This document shows, one piece after another, positions 62,750 through 64,000 of a stretch of DNA of 64,000 nucleotides. The notes under the pieces are model-generated. The model made no database searches, was not told the DNA's origin, and was given only the letters and a program-made list of their open reading frames with translations. This stretch comes from Adiantum capillus-veneris (lineage: Eukaryota > Streptophyta > Polypodiopsida > Polypodiales > Pteridaceae): contig CM043967.1 of NCBI GenBank assembly GCA_014529385.2, positions 3,122,001-3,186,000 of the forward strand. Reading direction: 5' to 3'. The first letter of the stretch is position 1, and every line of letters starts with the position of its first letter. Position numbers and translations under genes: made by a program.

Positions 62750-63994
62750 CGGCTTAAAGATGCAGAGTTGCATGCATCAATCTGCGAAAAGGAACTCTCG
62801 ACTATGATTCACGCCTTATCCAATTGGACTCACTATCTTCTAGGAGCGGATTTTGTGATCAAGACTGATCACCCGAGTTTGCGGTATTTTCTTACGCAAA
62901 GGAAACTATCTGAAAAGCAGATGAGCTGGGCAAACTTTTTGTCTATGTTTCACTTCCAGATCCTTCACACGGCTGGGAGTAAGAATGTAGTCGTAGACGC
63001 ATTGTCTAGGCAGCCAAGGGTGAATGCTATCACTTCGGTGTATCACCAAGAATTAGAAGCACTACCGGATTTGTATCCGAATGATCCAGTCTTCTCCACC
63101 ATTTGGGGAAAGCTACATCGTGGAGAGAATGAGTTTCCCTATTCCATCCGGGACGGTTATCTCTACCACCATCAGGCCATATGTGTGGCGGAACCATTAA
63201 GAAAGAAGATCATGGATGAAGCACACGCTTCGCCTTATGCGGGTCATCGGGGTATTCTCCCTACGACCTTAGCAATGGAAAGATATTTCTTTTGGCCTAG
63301 CCTTAAAGCAGACATTGATAAGTATGTCAGGGAATGCTTGGTTTGCCAAAAAGTGAAGTATGATCGGCATAAGACGCCTGGGTTGCTACAACCTTTGCCT
63401 GTGCCTAATGAACCTTGGGAAAGTATTTCCATGGACTTCATCCTGGACCTCCCTAGAACTCAGACTGGAAATGACGCGATCTGGACCATTGTGGACAGGT
63501 CTAGCAAGCAAGCACACTTTATACCAGTCAAGAAAACGATCAAAGCAGATCATATGGCTAGGGTCTTTCTAGCACAGATCTTTAAGCATCATGGAATGCC
63601 TAAGTCTATTGTGAGCGATCGAGATCCTCGCATGCCAGGAAATTTTTGGCGTGCCTTGATGGATAATCTTGGTACGAAGCTGAATTTTTCATCTACCTAC
63701 CATCCTCAAACGGACGGGCAAAGTGAGATAGCCAATTCCACAGTATTAGATATGTTAAAAGCTTATGTGTCAGACCAGCAATCTGACTGGGAGAAATATT
63801 TGCCTCTTGTCGAGTATGCGTATAACAATACCATACACTCATCGACAGGGAAAGCACCTTTTGAGATTCTCTATGGTAAGCCTTTGCTTCCACCCATCCT
63901 TTTAACTAAGGATAAGATCTTTGCAGCAGATGAATTTGTCTGGGATTTGGACACAGCCTACGGGCAAGTTACGAGAGCTATTCTACGCTCTTAG
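62750..63994 (+). CDS. G4 RNase H and integrase
   Basis: In phase with the RT: EKELSTMIHALSNWTHYLLG and FVIKTDHPSLRYFLTQRKLS (RNase H). The HHCC finger is HASPYAGHRG…YVRECLVCQKVK. The core has Asp in SMDFILDLPRT, Asp in SIVSDRDPRMP and Glu in TDGQSEIANST, the complete DD35E set. NNTIHSSTGKAPFEILYGKP is the family's conserved post-core block. A TAG at 63992-63994 in a Gln-type position ends the frame six bases before the window edge. Confidence 0.92.
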   Translation, partial: RLKDAELHASICEKELSTMIHALSNWTHYLLGADFVIKTDHPSLRYFLTQRKLSEKQMSWANFLSMFHFQILHTAGSKNVVVDALSRQPRVNAITSVYHQELEALPDLYPNDPVFSTIWGKLHRGENEFPYSIRDGYLYHHQAICVAEPLRKKIMDEAHASPYAGHRGILPTTLAMERYFFWPSLKADIDKYVRECLVCQKVKYDRHKTPGLLQPLPVPNEPWESISMDFILDLPRTQTGNDAIWTIVDRSSKQAHFIPVKKTIKADHMARVFLAQIFKHHGMPKSIVSDRDPRMPGNFWRALMDNLGTKLNFSSTYHPQTDGQSEIANSTVLDMLKAYVSDQQSDWEKYLPLVEYAYNNTIHSSTGKAPFEILYGKPLLPPILLTKDKIFAADEFVWDLDTAYGQVTRAILRS

Positions 63995-64000
63995 GAAAAG

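Larger units (their letters stand above)
58538..64000 (+). mobile_element. Ty3/gypsy element G4, 5' part, runs off the window
   Basis: LTR, PBS, gag (59832-61184), protease (61191-61523), RT-RNase H (61589-62749) and RNase H-integrase (62768-63994) lie in canonical Ty3 order. It is the most intact Ty3 element here: every domain is present, and it is broken only by TAG 61182, a frame change near 61515, TGA 62747 and TAG 63992. The integrase tail and 3' LTR lie beyond 64000. Confidence 0.9.

Overview
The window reads as nuclear DNA of a land plant with a large, repeat-rich genome. Nearly every recognisable coding stretch is retrotransposon: chromodomain-type Ty3 elements, a Ty1-copia element and APE-type LINEs. 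The rest is microsatellite, G-tract DNA and a few host-type genes. The 3' half of a STICHEL-like gene (a plant-specific DnaX/pol III gamma-tau-like family) confirms a land plant. A fern or other seed-free plant is my inference from the style of the elements; nothing here proves it. There are no bacterial genes, no CRISPR array, and I saw no tRNA or rRNA gene.

Layout. 1-1350: a conserved but broken gene of unknown function, possibly a transposase (one frameshift, two in-frame stops). 2669-7640 (minus): what looks like one decayed multi-exon gene with a basic N-terminus, a coiled-coil part, acidic tandem repeats and an FCP1/NIF-like HAD phosphatase C-terminus; one intron is filled with the palindrome GGTAGCTACC. 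7640-14500: intergenic DNA with G-tracts and TC/TG microsatellites, a lone 3' LTR start at 9971 and a decayed Ty3-type gag at 12330-13200. 14507-16675 (minus): four well-phased 3' exons of the STICHEL-like gene. Its 5' exons are not in the window.

17100-27400: LTR debris, a duplicated Ty3 integrase remnant, and LINE copies A, B and C. 27398-40153 (minus): Ty3 element G1, split at its protease active site by N1 (32364-36618, plus), an internally deleted relative with a perfect TTGGC target duplication. 40154-41808: LTR fragments and a copia remnant. 41809-44814 (minus): F3, a gag-protease element with no polymerase.

44815-58405: a three-level nest. LINE D (minus) is split by Ty3 element G2 (45757-56487, target duplication GATGA), which is itself split by copia element C1 (48582-53285, target duplication ACCTT). 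58500-64000: the 5' three-quarters of Ty3 element G4 (LTR, PBS, gag, protease, RT, RNase H, integrase), running off the right edge.

How they work together: the Ty3 and Ty1 elements encode the usual gag-protease-polymerase sets, but every autonomous-looking copy here carries stops, frameshifts or deletions. N1 and F3 keep only cis signals plus gag or protease pieces and would depend on relatives in trans. Where the ancestral residue can be judged, many in-frame stops sit at CAG or CGA positions, as expected for C-to-T decay of methylated DNA. Exon borders and repeat ends were read by eye; positions written with 'about' are approximate.
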